DNA from: Flavobacterium psychrophilum
GTDB taxonomy: Bacteria > Bacteroidota > Bacteroidia > Flavobacteriales > Flavobacteriaceae
Direction of reading: 5' to 3'
Length of the DNA: 38,561 nt
NCBI GenBank assembly: GCA_003243255.1
Contig: QFQM01000020.1
Location: 1 to 38,561 of the forward strand
Shown: in pieces, positions 8,219 to 15,781 of the stretch
Layout of the letters: each line of letters starts with the position of its first letter
Numbering within the stretch: position 1 is the first letter of the stretch
Translations under genes and position numbers: made by a program
Notes under the pieces: generated by a model
The model's input: only the letters and a program-made list of their open reading frames with translations
Told to the model about the DNA's origin: nothing
Databases searched by the model: none

Positions 8219-8519
8219 CTTCTTACGGCATCAATGTATTGATATTCATGCTGCAATGTAGTTAATCGAAACCAAAAAGAAAACAGGACTGATGTTAAAC
8301 TATCATTCCTTTCCCTTTTACCTGACATTAGTTCTAAAAATATTATGAATACTTCACAATCAACAACACAAACTTATCATATAAATATTTTTATGTGAAA
8401 ATATTTTGCAAATAGACAAATTTAAACGTACACTTGTAGTCAATTTAACCATAAGAAAAAACGTTATAGTAAATTACACTACCACAAATATTTAAACACT
8501 TTGCTAAACCAAATCTTTT
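8219..8519. other. Intergenic region between divergent nuclease and GH5 genes
   Basis: About 300 AT-rich bases with no open frame worth calling, no tRNA and no strong hairpin. It must hold the start signals for both flanking genes, but I find no exact TAnnTTTG element for the glycanase, which suggests a regulated or atypical promoter. Confidence 0.5.
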
Positions 8520-9962
8520 ATGAAAACAAGTATTTTAAAGGTAATGCTCCTTTTGCTGACATTTGGAGGTATAATTGCCTGTTCCGATGACGATTCCGAA
8601 TCAAAAATCCCGGGACCAAAAGGCATGTACATCAGTCCTGAAAAACTGGATTTTGATGCTGTTGGCGGTCCGTCAATCATTAACGTTCACGTTCTGAACG
8701 ATGCCGACTGGACTTTAAGCACACCGGCTGACTGGCTTACCATAAACCAGACAACAGGCAGCGGCGTAACTTTCAACATCAGTATTTATGTAGCACCGAA
8801 TGATTCTGAACAGGAACGTTCTACCACAATCCTGCTTACATCGGGCAGCGAAACACGCAATCTGGAAATACATCAGGCAGGTAAAACTCCTGAACCGGTA
8901 TTTACCTATGATGTAGCTCCCGACCCAAGCAATATGGGCGACCTTAACAGCGTACAGTTCGCAGCACAAATGCACGCCGGATGGAACCTGGGCAACTCAC
9001 TTGAAGCTATAGGCGGTGAGACCGCATGGGGCAACCCCATGGTAACCAAACAACTTATTGATGCTGTAAAAGCAGCAGGTTTTGACACCGTTCGTATTCC
9101 TGTCTCATGGAGTAATTTCTCTGACGCTACTAATTTTACTATCAGTGAAGCATGGCTAAACCGTGTGGAAGAAGTAGTGAACTATGCGCTTGACAACAAC
9201 ATGTATGTAATTATGAATGAGCACTGGGACGGCGGATGGATGCAGCCAACAAATGCTCAGAAAGACTATGTAAACAACCGTCTTGCTGTAATGTGGAAGC
9301 AAATTGCGACACGTTTCCGTAATTATGATTACCATCTGATATTTGCCGGAACTAATGAGGTGATGGTAGAAGGTAACTACAACACTCCTACTGCTGAATA
9401 TTATAATGCTCAAAACAGCTTTAACCAAACATTCGTTACAACGGTACGTGCTACTGGTGGACGTAATGCTTATCGCTATCTGGCTGTACAAAGCTTTAAC
9501 ACAAATATTGATTATGCAGATTCGTTTGCTGTGATTCCAACAGATGTGACTCCGAACAGAATTTTGATGGAAGTTCACTACTACGATCCGTACAACTTTA
9601 CGCTTAATGAGAACAGTACTATCACTCAATGGGGCTCAATAGCTACCGATCCTAACGCCACAGAAACCTGGGCTAACGAGTCGTATGTTGATACTGAGTT
9701 CCAAAAAATGAAAACCAAATTCATTGACAACGGTATAGGTGTACTTTTAGGCGAATACGGTGCTATAGTTCGTGAAGATGTGGCAGGAAGCGAAACCTTC
9801 AGGATTCATTACCTGAATTATGTATCGAACTCAGCCAGAACACACGGAATCGTTCCTGTATACTGGGACAACGGCTTTATAGGCAACCATACTATGGCAC
9901 TGTTTAACCGTAATACCGGTGCTGTTTTATACCCTGACGTACTTGAGGCAATCATGCCATAG
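8520..9962 (+). CDS. BACON-GH5 endoglucanase-type surface lipoprotein
   Basis: A 480-residue lipoprotein. The lipobox ends at Cys21 (GGIIAC) and is followed by SDDDSESK, an acidic stretch of the kind that marks surface export in Bacteroidota. Residues ~37-120 form a BACON domain (W64, ADWLTINQTTGSG, GSETRNLEIHQAG), a mucin- or carbohydrate-associated Ig-like module. From ~140 onward is a GH5 catalytic barrel: MHAGWNLGNSLEA, VRIPVSWSNF, NEHWDGGW, acid/base Glu280 (FAGTNE), HYYDPY and nucleophile Glu412 (LLGEYG). Pro normally follows the acid Glu; here it is Val. Likely a beta-1,4-glucanase or related endo-glycanase. No SusC/SusD genes are nearby, so it stands alone rather than in a polysaccharide utilisation locus. 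A strong terminator follows. Confidence 0.94.
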   Translation: MKTSILKVMLLLLTFGGIIACSDDDSESKIPGPKGMYISPEKLDFDAVGGPSIINVHVLNDADWTLSTPADWLTINQTTGSGVTFNISIYVAPNDSEQERSTTILLTSGSETRNLEIHQAGKTPEPVFTYDVAPDPSNMGDLNSVQFAAQMHAGWNLGNSLEAIGGETAWGNPMVTKQLIDAVKAAGFDTVRIPVSWSNFSDATNFTISEAWLNRVEEVVNYALDNNMYVIMNEHWDGGWMQPTNAQKDYVNNRLAVMWKQIATRFRNYDYHLIFAGTNEVMVEGNYNTPTAEYYNAQNSFNQTFVTTVRATGGRNAYRYLAVQSFNTNIDYADSFAVIPTDVTPNRILMEVHYYDPYNFTLNENSTITQWGSIATDPNATETWANESYVDTEFQKMKTKFIDNGIGVLLGEYGAIVREDVAGSETFRIHYLNYVSNSARTHGIVPVYWDNGFIGNHTMALFNRNTGAVLYPDVLEAIMP

Positions 9963-9985
9963 TTTATATAACAATTGTAAACCCA

Positions 9986-10016
9986 AAACAGCCACCTTTA
10001 TGGTGGCTGTTTTTAT
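9986..10016 (+). terminator. Rho-independent terminator after the GH5 gene
   Basis: ACAGCCACC (9988-9996) and GGTGGCTGT (10002-10010) form a perfect 9-bp stem with a 5-base loop, extended by flanking A/T pairs and followed by TTTTATTT. Confidence 0.92.
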
Positions 10017-10059
10017 TTGATTAAATACCCACAGATTAAATACCCGTAATTATACGCTG

Positions 10060-10088
10060 TTGCCGCATTACTCCATTTCCTATTTTTG
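10060..10088 (+). promoter_or_regulatory. Promoter of the PhyH-like gene
   Basis: TTG (10060-10062), an 18-base spacer and TATTTTTG (10081-10088) match the Flavobacterium/Bacteroides vegetative promoter exactly. The ATG lies 20 bases after the -7 element, giving a short leader. Confidence 0.75.
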
Positions 10089-10108
10089 AAAATAAATACC
10101 CTGTTGTT

Positions 10109-11017
10109 ATGCCATACGATATGCTTGAAAAATTATGGGAACGAACATCAAATCCTAAAGTCATAATTGAAAATTCTGACTGGAATAAAGAGATGGAAGC
10201 TTTGTATAGCCTTGGCATTAGTATGGAAAGCACATTGCAATACCTGTATTTTGAAAAGCCTGACTTCGAAACTTTCAAAAACTGGATAAAACAGAGGGAA
10301 AAAGAAAACACGGTTTCTAATGAAGTGATTGAAAATGTGCTTTCGGAAGAAGACCTCAACTTTTGGGATAAAAATGGATACGTGATTGTAAGAAATGCTG
10401 TTTCTAAAGAAGATTGCTTAGCTACGCAACAGGCTATTTGGGATTTTTTGGGAGCCAGCGCAAATGATGTATCATCGTGGTACAAACCTCATGAACAACA
10501 AAAAGGACTGATGCTGAATTTCTCCGACCACCAAACGCTGAATAAAAACAGGCAATCCGAAAAGATACGCAAAGCATATGAGCAACTTTATAAATCAGAT
10601 GCTATCTACAAAATCATTGACAAGGTAAGCTTTAACCCTCCCGAAACCGACAACTATCGTTTTATGGGCAGTAAGCTGCACTGGGATGTAAGCCTTAAAA
10701 CACCTATTCCTCTGGCGCTACAGGGATTGCTTTACCTTACCGATTGCGGACCTGAAGATGGTGCTTTTCATTGTGTGCCGGGTTTCCATACTACTATAGA
10801 ATCGTGGTTGGGTGAAATAGGCTCTGATGAAAATCCAAGAGAAAAAGCTTTACAAACCCTGACTCCAATACCTGTAATAGCCAATGCAGGTGATTTTATT
10901 ATTTGGGACAACAGGCTTCCGCACTGTGCTTCTGCCAATTATGGGAAGTTACCCCGAATGGTACAATACCTCACGTATCTGCCTAATAATTACAGAGAAG
11001 CAGATGAATGGCTGTAA
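10109..11017 (+). CDS. Phytanoyl-CoA dioxygenase (PhyH)-family protein
   Basis: A 302-residue putative Fe(II)/2-oxoglutarate-dependent oxygenase. The double-stranded beta-helix carries the metal triad His191/Asp193 (KLHWDVS) and His272 (RLPHC), with Arg283 (PRMVQY) positioned to bind 2-oxoglutarate. GAFHCVPGFH is another typical segment. The first ~75 residues are an extra helical region before EEDLNFWDKNGYVIVRN, where similarity begins. The family hydroxylates varied small molecules and lipids; the substrate is not evident. It has its own promoter and no neighbours in an operon. An unusual hairpin lies downstream at 11082-11123. Confidence 0.9.
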   Translation: MPYDMLEKLWERTSNPKVIIENSDWNKEMEALYSLGISMESTLQYLYFEKPDFETFKNWIKQREKENTVSNEVIENVLSEEDLNFWDKNGYVIVRNAVSKEDCLATQQAIWDFLGASANDVSSWYKPHEQQKGLMLNFSDHQTLNKNRQSEKIRKAYEQLYKSDAIYKIIDKVSFNPPETDNYRFMGSKLHWDVSLKTPIPLALQGLLYLTDCGPEDGAFHCVPGFHTTIESWLGEIGSDENPREKALQTLTPIPVIANAGDFIIWDNRLPHCASANYGKLPRMVQYLTYLPNNYREADEWL

Positions 11018-11081
11018 TTATAAAAACTGACATTGATACATTTTACAGCTCACTAAAACCAAAATTATAACCTTACTTTTA

Positions 11082-11123
11082 CTCCGCACCTGTTTTTATC
11101 CAAGCTAAAAAACAGATGCGGAG
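11082..11123. repeat. Long imperfect inverted repeat between the PhyH and histidine kinase genes
   Basis: The arms at 11082-11097 and 11108-11123 (CTCCGCACCTGTTTTT against AAAAACAGATGCGGAG) pair over 16 positions with one mismatch around a 10-base loop. Neither strand has a terminal T-run after the stem. It could end the PhyH transcript or act in the region upstream of the kinase promoter at 11142. Confidence 0.7.
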
Positions 11124-11141
11124 CTATGTTCGATTTTTACG

Positions 11142-11172
11142 TTGCTCATTTATTTTTTAATTAATATATTTG
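11142..11172 (+). promoter_or_regulatory. Promoter of the histidine kinase gene
   Basis: TTG (11142-11144), a 20-base spacer and TATATTTG (11165-11172) fit the Bacteroidota consensus exactly. Transcription from just past 11172 would leave a leader of about 70 bases before the ATG at 11252. This is the only clear promoter before the polysaccharide gene run. Confidence 0.75.
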
Positions 11173-11251
11173 AATGGAAACTTCAGCATAAACAAACTCC
11201 TTACAGTTATGCCGCTTGTTTTTGAATTATCCATAACAATAAAATTTACAA

Positions 11252-13249
11252 ATGCCTGATACAAAATTCCCTATACCCCACAATGAGAAGGAAAGGCTGG
11301 CCGCTCTAAAGCGATATAATATTATTGACACACTACCCGAACAGGAGTTTGACGATATTGCCAGACTGGTTGCTTACATTTGTGATGTACCGGCAGCACA
11401 CGTATCGTTTATTGATGAGAAAAGGCAATGGTTTAAAGCTACAGCAGGTTTTGATGCTGTAGAAGTAGAAAGAGACACTACATTCTGTCAGTACACACTG
11501 ATGGACAGTGACATGTGGGTAGTGCCTGATGCTACAAAAGAGCCTAAACTCGTTGATAACCCTAATATTTATGATGGCTTTAAAGTTCGATTTTATGCAG
11601 GTATTCCGTTAACTACTCACGACGGGCATAACATTGGTACTATTTGCGCTATCGATCACATAGCCCGAAACATTAACGAAGAGCAAAAAAATGCCCTTAG
11701 GATTTTATCCAGGCATGTAATGAGCCAGCTGGAACTAAGGATTAAAAATGTTGAGCTCGACAGGCAGAAGGAAATAGCCGAATTAGCTATTTATGCTAAG
11801 GACAGTTTTCTTGCTAACATGAGCCATGAGATCAGGACTCCGCTAAATGCCATAATTGGTTTTACCGACCTTATTGCCAAAACAAAGCTTGACCCTACAC
11901 AAAAGGACTATATTCAGAACGTTCAGACAGCAGGTGAAAACCTGATGCTCATTATCAATGATATACTTGACCTTTCTAAAATTGAGTCGGGACAATTGAT
12001 TATCGAGTCACAGCCCTTCAGCCTTAGAAGCGCTCTGAAACACACTTATGATTTGCTTAAAGTAAAAGTGTCAGACGATATTGAGTTTAACCTTTATCTT
12101 GATGCCGATCTACCTGACATGGTGATGGGTGACAGAGGCAGGCTAAACCAGATACTTACCAACCTTGCAGGTAATGCCATTAAGTTTACACCGGATGGTG
12201 ATATTACCGTATCGGTTAAAAAAATATCTGAAAATGATACTTCATATACGCTAAGATTTTCTGTTAAAGATACTGGTATCGGTATCAGTGAAGATAAGCT
12301 CGAAACCATTTTTGACCGCTTTACTCAGGCAGAAGAAAGCACTACACGCCGCTTTGGCGGTACAGGGCTTGGCCTCAACATTGTAAAACAGCTTGTGGAG
12401 TTACAGCATGGTGTAATCAATGTGAAGAGCAAGCTTGAAAAAGGTTCGGAGTTTTATTTTATACTTACCTTCAACAAAGTCTTTACAAAACAGGAAGTCG
12501 TACAAATAACCGCAGAACCTCAAAAAAAGCCGGAAAAGCTTTCAGTGTTATTGTTTGAAGACAATATCCTTAATCAAAAGCTGGCCAAAAGCGTCATTGA
12601 CGAATTTGGTTTTGAACTTGATATCGCCAATAATGGTGAGGAAGGCATTGAGGTGTTCGTGACAAAGCAATATGATCTTATACTAATGGACTTGCAGATG
12701 CCTGTAAAAGATGGCTATCAAACCACAGAGTACATCCGTTGCGAACTGAAATCAGACATCCCGATCATTGCTATGACCGCGCACTCTCTTGTAGGCGAGC
12801 AGCAAAAATGTTTTGATATTGGCATGAACGGTTATGTGCCGAAGCCATTCAAACAGGCTGAACTTTTAGGTGAGATTACAAGGGTTATGAACAAAAAGCC
12901 TGCGCAGCATTTTAAAGGTATTGATTTGTCATATCTGCTTGAGATGTCGTGTGATGACCAGAATTTTGTTAACGAAATGATTGGCCTCTTTGTAAACAAA
13001 GTACCTAACGAAATAGACCTGTTAGAACAAGCTGTTGAAAACAAGGATTATGATACGGTAAGAAAGGTTGCTCACAACATGAAATCCAGCCTGCCTATAT
13101 TTAAGCTGGATGATTTACTGAAAGATCTTACTATCCTGGAAAAGCAGGCTATTGATGGCAGCTTTGACGACCTTGCGACAGAAAAACTGGACAGGCTGCG
13201 AAACGGGCTTACTGACACAGTTGCTAAATTAAGCACCTACAATAGCTAA
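11252..13249 (+). CDS. Soluble hybrid sensor histidine kinase (GAF-HisKA-HATPase-REC-HPt)
   Basis: A 665-residue protein with no membrane segment, so a cytoplasmic sensor. Order: GAF domain (~25-165, with VSFIDEKRQWFKA), HisKA with phospho-acceptor His192 (NMSHEIRTPLNAIIGF), HATPase (NLAGNAIKFTP N-box; DTGIGI; FGGTGLGLNI), receiver domain with Asp480 (LILMDLQMPVKDG; MTAHS; PKPF), and a C-terminal HPt domain with His608 (VAHNMKSSL). All relay residues are intact, so it can carry phosphate His-Asp-His within one chain. The next gene encodes a lone receiver, the obvious final acceptor. The GAF ligand is unknown. A palindrome sits just after the stop. Confidence 0.95.
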   Translation: MPDTKFPIPHNEKERLAALKRYNIIDTLPEQEFDDIARLVAYICDVPAAHVSFIDEKRQWFKATAGFDAVEVERDTTFCQYTLMDSDMWVVPDATKEPKLVDNPNIYDGFKVRFYAGIPLTTHDGHNIGTICAIDHIARNINEEQKNALRILSRHVMSQLELRIKNVELDRQKEIAELAIYAKDSFLANMSHEIRTPLNAIIGFTDLIAKTKLDPTQKDYIQNVQTAGENLMLIINDILDLSKIESGQLIIESQPFSLRSALKHTYDLLKVKVSDDIEFNLYLDADLPDMVMGDRGRLNQILTNLAGNAIKFTPDGDITVSVKKISENDTSYTLRFSVKDTGIGISEDKLETIFDRFTQAEESTTRRFGGTGLGLNIVKQLVELQHGVINVKSKLEKGSEFYFILTFNKVFTKQEVVQITAEPQKKPEKLSVLLFEDNILNQKLAKSVIDEFGFELDIANNGEEGIEVFVTKQYDLILMDLQMPVKDGYQTTEYIRCELKSDIPIIAMTAHSLVGEQQKCFDIGMNGYVPKPFKQAELLGEITRVMNKKPAQHFKGIDLSYLLEMSCDDQNFVNEMIGLFVNKVPNEIDLLEQAVENKDYDTVRKVAHNMKSSLPIFKLDDLLKDLTILEKQAIDGSFDDLATEKLDRLRNGLTDTVAKLSTYNS

Positions 13250-13262
13250 AGCTTTAGCTATT
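13245..13262. repeat. Perfect 18-bp palindrome after the kinase gene
   Basis: TAGCTAAAGCTTTAGCTA spans the kinase stop codon and is followed by TTTAGAGAAAAAA. It lacks a T-run, so it may be a weak terminator, an RNA-processing hairpin or a protein-binding dyad between the kinase and the receiver gene 85 bases further on. Confidence 0.6.
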
Positions 13263-13346
13263 TAGAGAAAAAATCCATATTTTAGACTTTACACTTAATT
13301 TTTGGCAGGAGATACTGTTTTTTACCTGCATTCAAATTTAGTTATC

Positions 13347-13715
13347 ATGAAAATAATACTGGCCGAAGATAACGACCTGCTTAGAAAATCATTGTCATTC
13401 TTTTTAGAATCGAAAGGCTTTGAAGTCAACCAGTTTGCTGACGGAAGAGAAGCCCTTGAAGCTATTAAGGACAACAACTACGATATTATCCTTACTGACA
13501 TCAATATGCCGGGCATAAGCGGTATGGAGATGACACAATATATTCGCATAACATTAGAACGCAATACTCCTATCATAATATTTACATCATCCGGTATTGA
13601 GCAAACTGAGCTCGATGCATTTGATATTGGTGCTAATGATTTTATGGCAAAACCTATTAGCCCATCGGTACTGCTTGTAAGGATTAATAAGCTTCTTAAA
13701 GAAAAAACCAGATGA
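13347..13715 (+). CDS. Stand-alone receiver (CheY-like) response regulator
   Basis: A 122-residue single REC domain starting MKIILAEDND. It has the acidic pair (AEDND), phospho-acceptor Asp (IILTDINMPG), switch Thr (IIFTSSG) and Lys (MAKPI). There is no output domain, so it must act by protein contact. The ATG at 13347 is chosen over an upstream TTG at 13302 because homology starts exactly there. The stop overlaps the next ATG (ATGA), which indicates translational coupling with the YaiO-family gene. It is the likely last step of the relay from the hybrid kinase and possibly an allosteric switch for polysaccharide synthesis (inference). Confidence 0.94.
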   Translation: MKIILAEDNDLLRKSLSFFLESKGFEVNQFADGREALEAIKDNNYDIILTDINMPGISGMEMTQYIRITLERNTPIIIFTSSGIEQTELDAFDIGANDFMAKPISPSVLLVRINKLLKEKTR

Positions 13716-14935
13716 GAATAGTAACTTCTTTGCTATTAATGTTATTAATGTGCACGGTTTCTTTTGCACAGGATATAGATGCTGCATTTAAAGAAGTCAG
13801 GACAAAAGCCGAAAGCAAAAAATATACTGAAGCTTTAAATATTCTTAATAAGCTCGAAGCGGCCTATCCCGGTAATGAAGATATACTTGTATATCAGGGA
13901 AGGGTGTACAGCTGGAAAAGGGATTTTTCGAAAGCCAAAAAAATATTACGCCCGCTTGCTGACAGGGATAATCCCAATATTGAAGCACTCGAAGCTGCTA
14001 TCAATGCCTATTATTGGTCGTATGATTTTGATGCCTGCGTAATTTATTGCGACAAATATCTGGCATTACAACCCGGCAATCCTGATATCCTTATCATTAA
14101 AGCTACCTGCCTTGAAAAAAAAGGGATGGATAAGGAAGCCCTTGCAATACTTGATGAATTGCCTGCCAGTCATCTGAATTCAGAAAAGACAGACGGATTA
14201 AGAACCATGATATCACGAAAAAGGAAGAATGCCATATCAGTATCCTATCTTAATATTGCAACCTACGATCCGGGTGAATCACCAACACATTATGGTTATG
14301 TAGAGTATCTTAGAAAATTCACTAAATCAACCCTGATTGGCCGTGCAAATGTGGGATATCGTTACGGCGAGGCTGAAGCCCAGCTTGAAGCCGACTTTTA
14401 CCAAACTTTCAACAACAGGAGTTACCTTTATACCAATGCCGGTGTATCGCAGGGTGAAGTCATTTTTCCGAAAATAAGACTGGGAGCAGAATATTACTTC
14501 ACTCCTCAGGGACAATTTGATTTTTCACTTGGAGGCCGTTATATGCACTTTGAAGATGACGATGTTGTTCTTGCAACAGGTCAGGCTGCCTACAGGCACC
14601 AAAATTATACGCTGGCCTACAGACCCTATTTTGATGTTGACAACAATCTATGGTCGCATGTACTGAGCCTACAACGTTATGATGAAGACAAGGAAAACCT
14701 TATACGTATTGAAGGTCAATATGGTACTGTGCCATATCTGTATATCTACAACAATTCAACATACAGTATTTCCTCTGAGCCTTTAAGGGCATACAGGGCG
14801 GGTATACAGTACCAGCACAGGTTTGGAGATTCTTTTTTGATAAAACCTGTATTCCTTTATGAATACGAAGAGTATTACCCACACTCTTACAGACATAAGT
14901 TTAACTGCCAGCTAATCCTGACTAAACGTTTTTAA
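13712..14935 (+). CDS. YaiO-family outer-membrane beta-barrel protein with N-terminal TPRs
   Basis: A 407-residue protein. It has a signal peptide (1-~19, MRIVTSLLLMLLMCTVSFA), then TPR-like helical repeats (~22-170, for example YTEALNILNKLEAAYPGNEDI and ACVIYCDKYLALQPGNPDI), then a beta-barrel of alternating aromatic strands (~175-407) ending in LILTKRF with the terminal Phe of outer-membrane proteins. The TPR-plus-barrel design is that of the exopolysaccharide exporters PgaA and BcsC, in miniature. In E. coli yaiO lies near yaiP, a glycosyltransferase gene. Here it overlaps the receiver gene by 4 bases and abuts the HEAT-like gene. I infer an export porin; transport is not demonstrated. Confidence 0.88.
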   Translation: MRIVTSLLLMLLMCTVSFAQDIDAAFKEVRTKAESKKYTEALNILNKLEAAYPGNEDILVYQGRVYSWKRDFSKAKKILRPLADRDNPNIEALEAAINAYYWSYDFDACVIYCDKYLALQPGNPDILIIKATCLEKKGMDKEALAILDELPASHLNSEKTDGLRTMISRKRKNAISVSYLNIATYDPGESPTHYGYVEYLRKFTKSTLIGRANVGYRYGEAEAQLEADFYQTFNNRSYLYTNAGVSQGEVIFPKIRLGAEYYFTPQGQFDFSLGGRYMHFEDDDVVLATGQAAYRHQNYTLAYRPYFDVDNNLWSHVLSLQRYDEDKENLIRIEGQYGTVPYLYIYNNSTYSISSEPLRAYRAGIQYQHRFGDSFLIKPVFLYEYEEYYPHSYRHKFNCQLILTKRF

Positions 14936-15781
14936 ATGGAAAACATTTGGAACTCATATAGATCAGGGGTTTGGCTGGATACAGCCTTACTCTGGCTCAT
15001 TGCATTATTCATTGGAATCGCAGGAATGCTGTTCCTTTTTATTATAGTTATCCGTTCTGAGAAGATCAGCCGGAGAATAAGCTATAGCGAATATAATGCT
15101 GTTATCGAAAATATGCTTATGTCGGTTGTTTTTGCCGGACGTTCATATGCATCTGTCAGGGAGGATAAAGAGTATGCAGACTATTTTAAAATAAAATATT
15201 TCCACAAGCAGCTGATGAAATCCATCATCAACCTGCATCAGAACTATGATGGAACTTCTGCGAAAATCCTTGAGGCATTTTATTATGAATCCGGATTGAT
15301 GAAAACGTCTTTCAACAAACTGAACAGCCGAAGAATGGAAGTGGTATGCAGCGGCATACAGGAATTGGCTGAAATGAGAATAACCAAAGCTTTTCCCTCA
15401 ATAGTAAAACTATCGCATTCCCGTAATAAAGAAATTAAGATTGCTGCTATTAAAGCATGTACAAAGCTAAACGGCAATAAAGGTATTGTTCACCTTGTTC
15501 ATCATAAAGACCCTATCGATATGTGGGAGCAGGTAAACATAATCAGTGCTTTTAAACGCAATTATGCCGAAGAAAATGAAGAAGTTGAAATATTGCTGAC
15601 TTCACACAATTCAACGGTTATAAGTCTTGGCTTAAAAATCATACACACGCTGGAACTGGCCAGAAAACTGCCTTATGTAGCCGATTTAGCAGCAAACGCC
15701 CCTAACGACCAGATAAAACTTGAAGCACAGGAATTGCTTCTTTTTCTAACTACAAAAAAACAAGGGAACGATGGATTTTAA
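14936..15781 (+). CDS. Membrane-anchored HEAT-repeat-like protein
   Basis: A 281-residue protein with one N-terminal membrane segment (~14-40, rich in L/I/F), followed by basic RSEKISRR, which places the rest in the cytoplasm. Residues ~120-270 are helical repeats of HEAT type: LAEMRITKAFPSIVKLSHSRN, EIKIAAIKACTKLNG, STVISLGLKIIHTLELARKL. HEAT repeats are protein-binding scaffolds. The start codon directly follows the upstream stop (TAAATG), and the 3' end overlaps the glycosyltransferase by 11 bases, so all three are made together. I infer an adaptor between the receiver and the synthase, or between synthase and exporter. Confidence 0.85.
   Translation: MENIWNSYRSGVWLDTALLWLIALFIGIAGMLFLFIIVIRSEKISRRISYSEYNAVIENMLMSVVFAGRSYASVREDKEYADYFKIKYFHKQLMKSIINLHQNYDGTSAKILEAFYYESGLMKTSFNKLNSRRMEVVCSGIQELAEMRITKAFPSIVKLSHSRNKEIKIAAIKACTKLNGNKGIVHLVHHKDPIDMWEQVNIISAFKRNYAEENEEVEILLTSHNSTVISLGLKIIHTLELARKLPYVADLAANAPNDQIKLEAQELLLFLTTKKQGNDGF

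Noticed and set aside
9156..9629. A 157-residue minus-strand open frame inside the GH5 gene
   Set aside because: It lies wholly antisense to conserved GH5 catalytic sequence, has Cys/Ser/Ile-rich random composition and no start signals.
10036..10485. A 149-residue minus-strand open frame over the PhyH promoter and 5' end
   Set aside because: It overlaps a gene with clear metal ligands and an exact promoter on the plus strand; its own sequence shows no domain.
13302..13346. A TTG start for the lone receiver
   Set aside because: The 15 extra residues have no similarity to receivers, whereas the ATG at 13347 begins the fold directly (MKIILAEDND).
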